From positions 124,001-188,000 of the forward strand of contig NZ_NXEJ01000008.1 in NCBI RefSeq assembly GCF_002915175.1: DNA of 64,000 bases. The letters run 5' to 3'. Below are positions 63,808-64,000 of this stretch, one piece after another. Below the pieces are notes generated by a model. That model was not told the origin of the DNA. It worked only from the letters and a program-made list of their open reading frames with translations, and made no database searches. The stretch comes from Agrobacterium rosae. Its GTDB lineage: Bacteria > Pseudomonadota > Alphaproteobacteria > Rhizobiales > Rhizobiaceae. Each line of letters starts with the position of its first letter. Position 1 is the stretch's first letter. Position numbers and translations under genes: made by a program.

Positions 63808-64000
63808 GACACGGCCTCCAGAACACGGGTTTCCGAGGGAGACCGCGTACCAACCGGGTGGTGGCAGGAGAGCAAACGGTGATCGTCCAGCGTGGTCAGG
63901 TCCGGCTGGCGGATACGGCAATCCAGCGCCACGTTGGAACAACGTGGTGAGAAAGAACAGCCATGCGGCAGATCACGCGGATGCGGCACAGTGCCGGGAA
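63804..64000 (-). CDS. ABC importer ATPase (DppD-like), C-terminal fragment at window edge
   Basis: The last 65 codons of a DppD/OppD-type ATPase whose 5' end lies outside the window. The visible part is the C-terminal oligopeptide-transporter domain with HGCSFSPRCSNVALDCRIRQPDL, the Cys-rich segment typical of the family, then LLSCHHPV. Stop overlaps the GTG of the second ATPase. The binding-protein gene of this importer is presumably further upstream, outside the window. Confidence 0.9.
   Translation of the reverse strand, partial: PGTVPHPRDLPHGCSFSPRCSNVALDCRIRQPDLTTLDDHRLLSCHHPVGTRSPSETRVLEAVS

Noticed and set aside
1-64000. CRISPR arrays, insertion sequences, tRNA or rRNA genes, att sites
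   Set aside because: No regularly spaced repeats, transposase domains, cloverleaf sequences or integrase genes were recognised anywhere in the window.

Overview
The window looks like the chromosome, chromid or large plasmid of a rhizobial alphaproteobacterium (Agrobacterium/Rhizobium group). The evidence is a high-GC genome packed with peptide-type ABC importers, two RirA-type iron boxes (TGA-N9-TCA), two MurR/RpiR regulators and a catabolic gene repertoire typical of Rhizobiaceae. This assignment is inferred; no rRNA or tRNA gene was seen.

Layout. (A) 1-7130: a minus-strand peptide-type ABC importer (two-domain ATPase cut by the window edge, binding protein, two permeases) headed by a calcineurin-like phosphodiesterase, with a divergent HAD phosphatase and RpiR regulator. 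(B) 7273-10692: polyphosphate kinase 2, a DMT exporter, a DUF3597 protein, a phosphoesterase gene broken by one in-frame TGA, and a small unknown protein. (C) 10715-17953: a siderophore uptake locus (RpiR regulator, binding protein, two FecCD permeases, ATPase) divergent from a TonB-dependent receptor, with one IRO box in front of each arm. (D) 18014-22267: TetR regulator/cytochrome P450 pair with two tandem palindromes between them, then an aldo/keto reductase divergent from a LysR regulator.

(E) 22310-39066 is the centrepiece: a tightly packed 12-gene minus-strand operon with the order algD-alg8-alg44-algA-algG-algI-algJ-(Sel1)-algX-algF-(long Sel1)-algL, preceded by a LuxR-type regulator. 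It encodes a recognisable alginate machine: GDP-mannuronate synthesis, polymerisation, O-acetylation and periplasmic lyase. Its composition is unusual. There is no AlgE-like outer-membrane barrel and no AlgK lipoprotein, and two Sel1-repeat periplasmic proteins occupy the operon instead. AlgG lacks the DPHD catalytic motif, the isomerase half of AlgA lacks its metal ligands, Alg44 lacks both PilZ c-di-GMP motifs, and the LuxR regulator has no phospho-acceptor aspartate. I infer a variant system making acetylated polymannuronate with altered control and an unknown outer-membrane exit.

(F) 39624-49534: a peptide-type importer whose binding protein lies with a MarR regulator and an isoaspartyl peptidase on the minus strand. 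The permeases and ATPase lie divergently with a creatininase-family amidohydrolase, a polysaccharide deacetylase-fold hydrolase and an SDR. (G) 49649-58871: a third importer with a SelA-like PLP enzyme, a RidA protein and a cog3964-like amidohydrolase, under an IclR regulator. (H) 59300-64000: a fourth importer (two separate ATPases, one cut by the window edge) with a glycerophosphodiester phosphodiesterase and a sugar isomerase-like TIM barrel. Each importer is paired with its own hydrolases, so the substrate is probably imported whole and cut in the cytoplasm. Loci A and H both carry phosphodiesterases, which suggests phosphodiester substrates.
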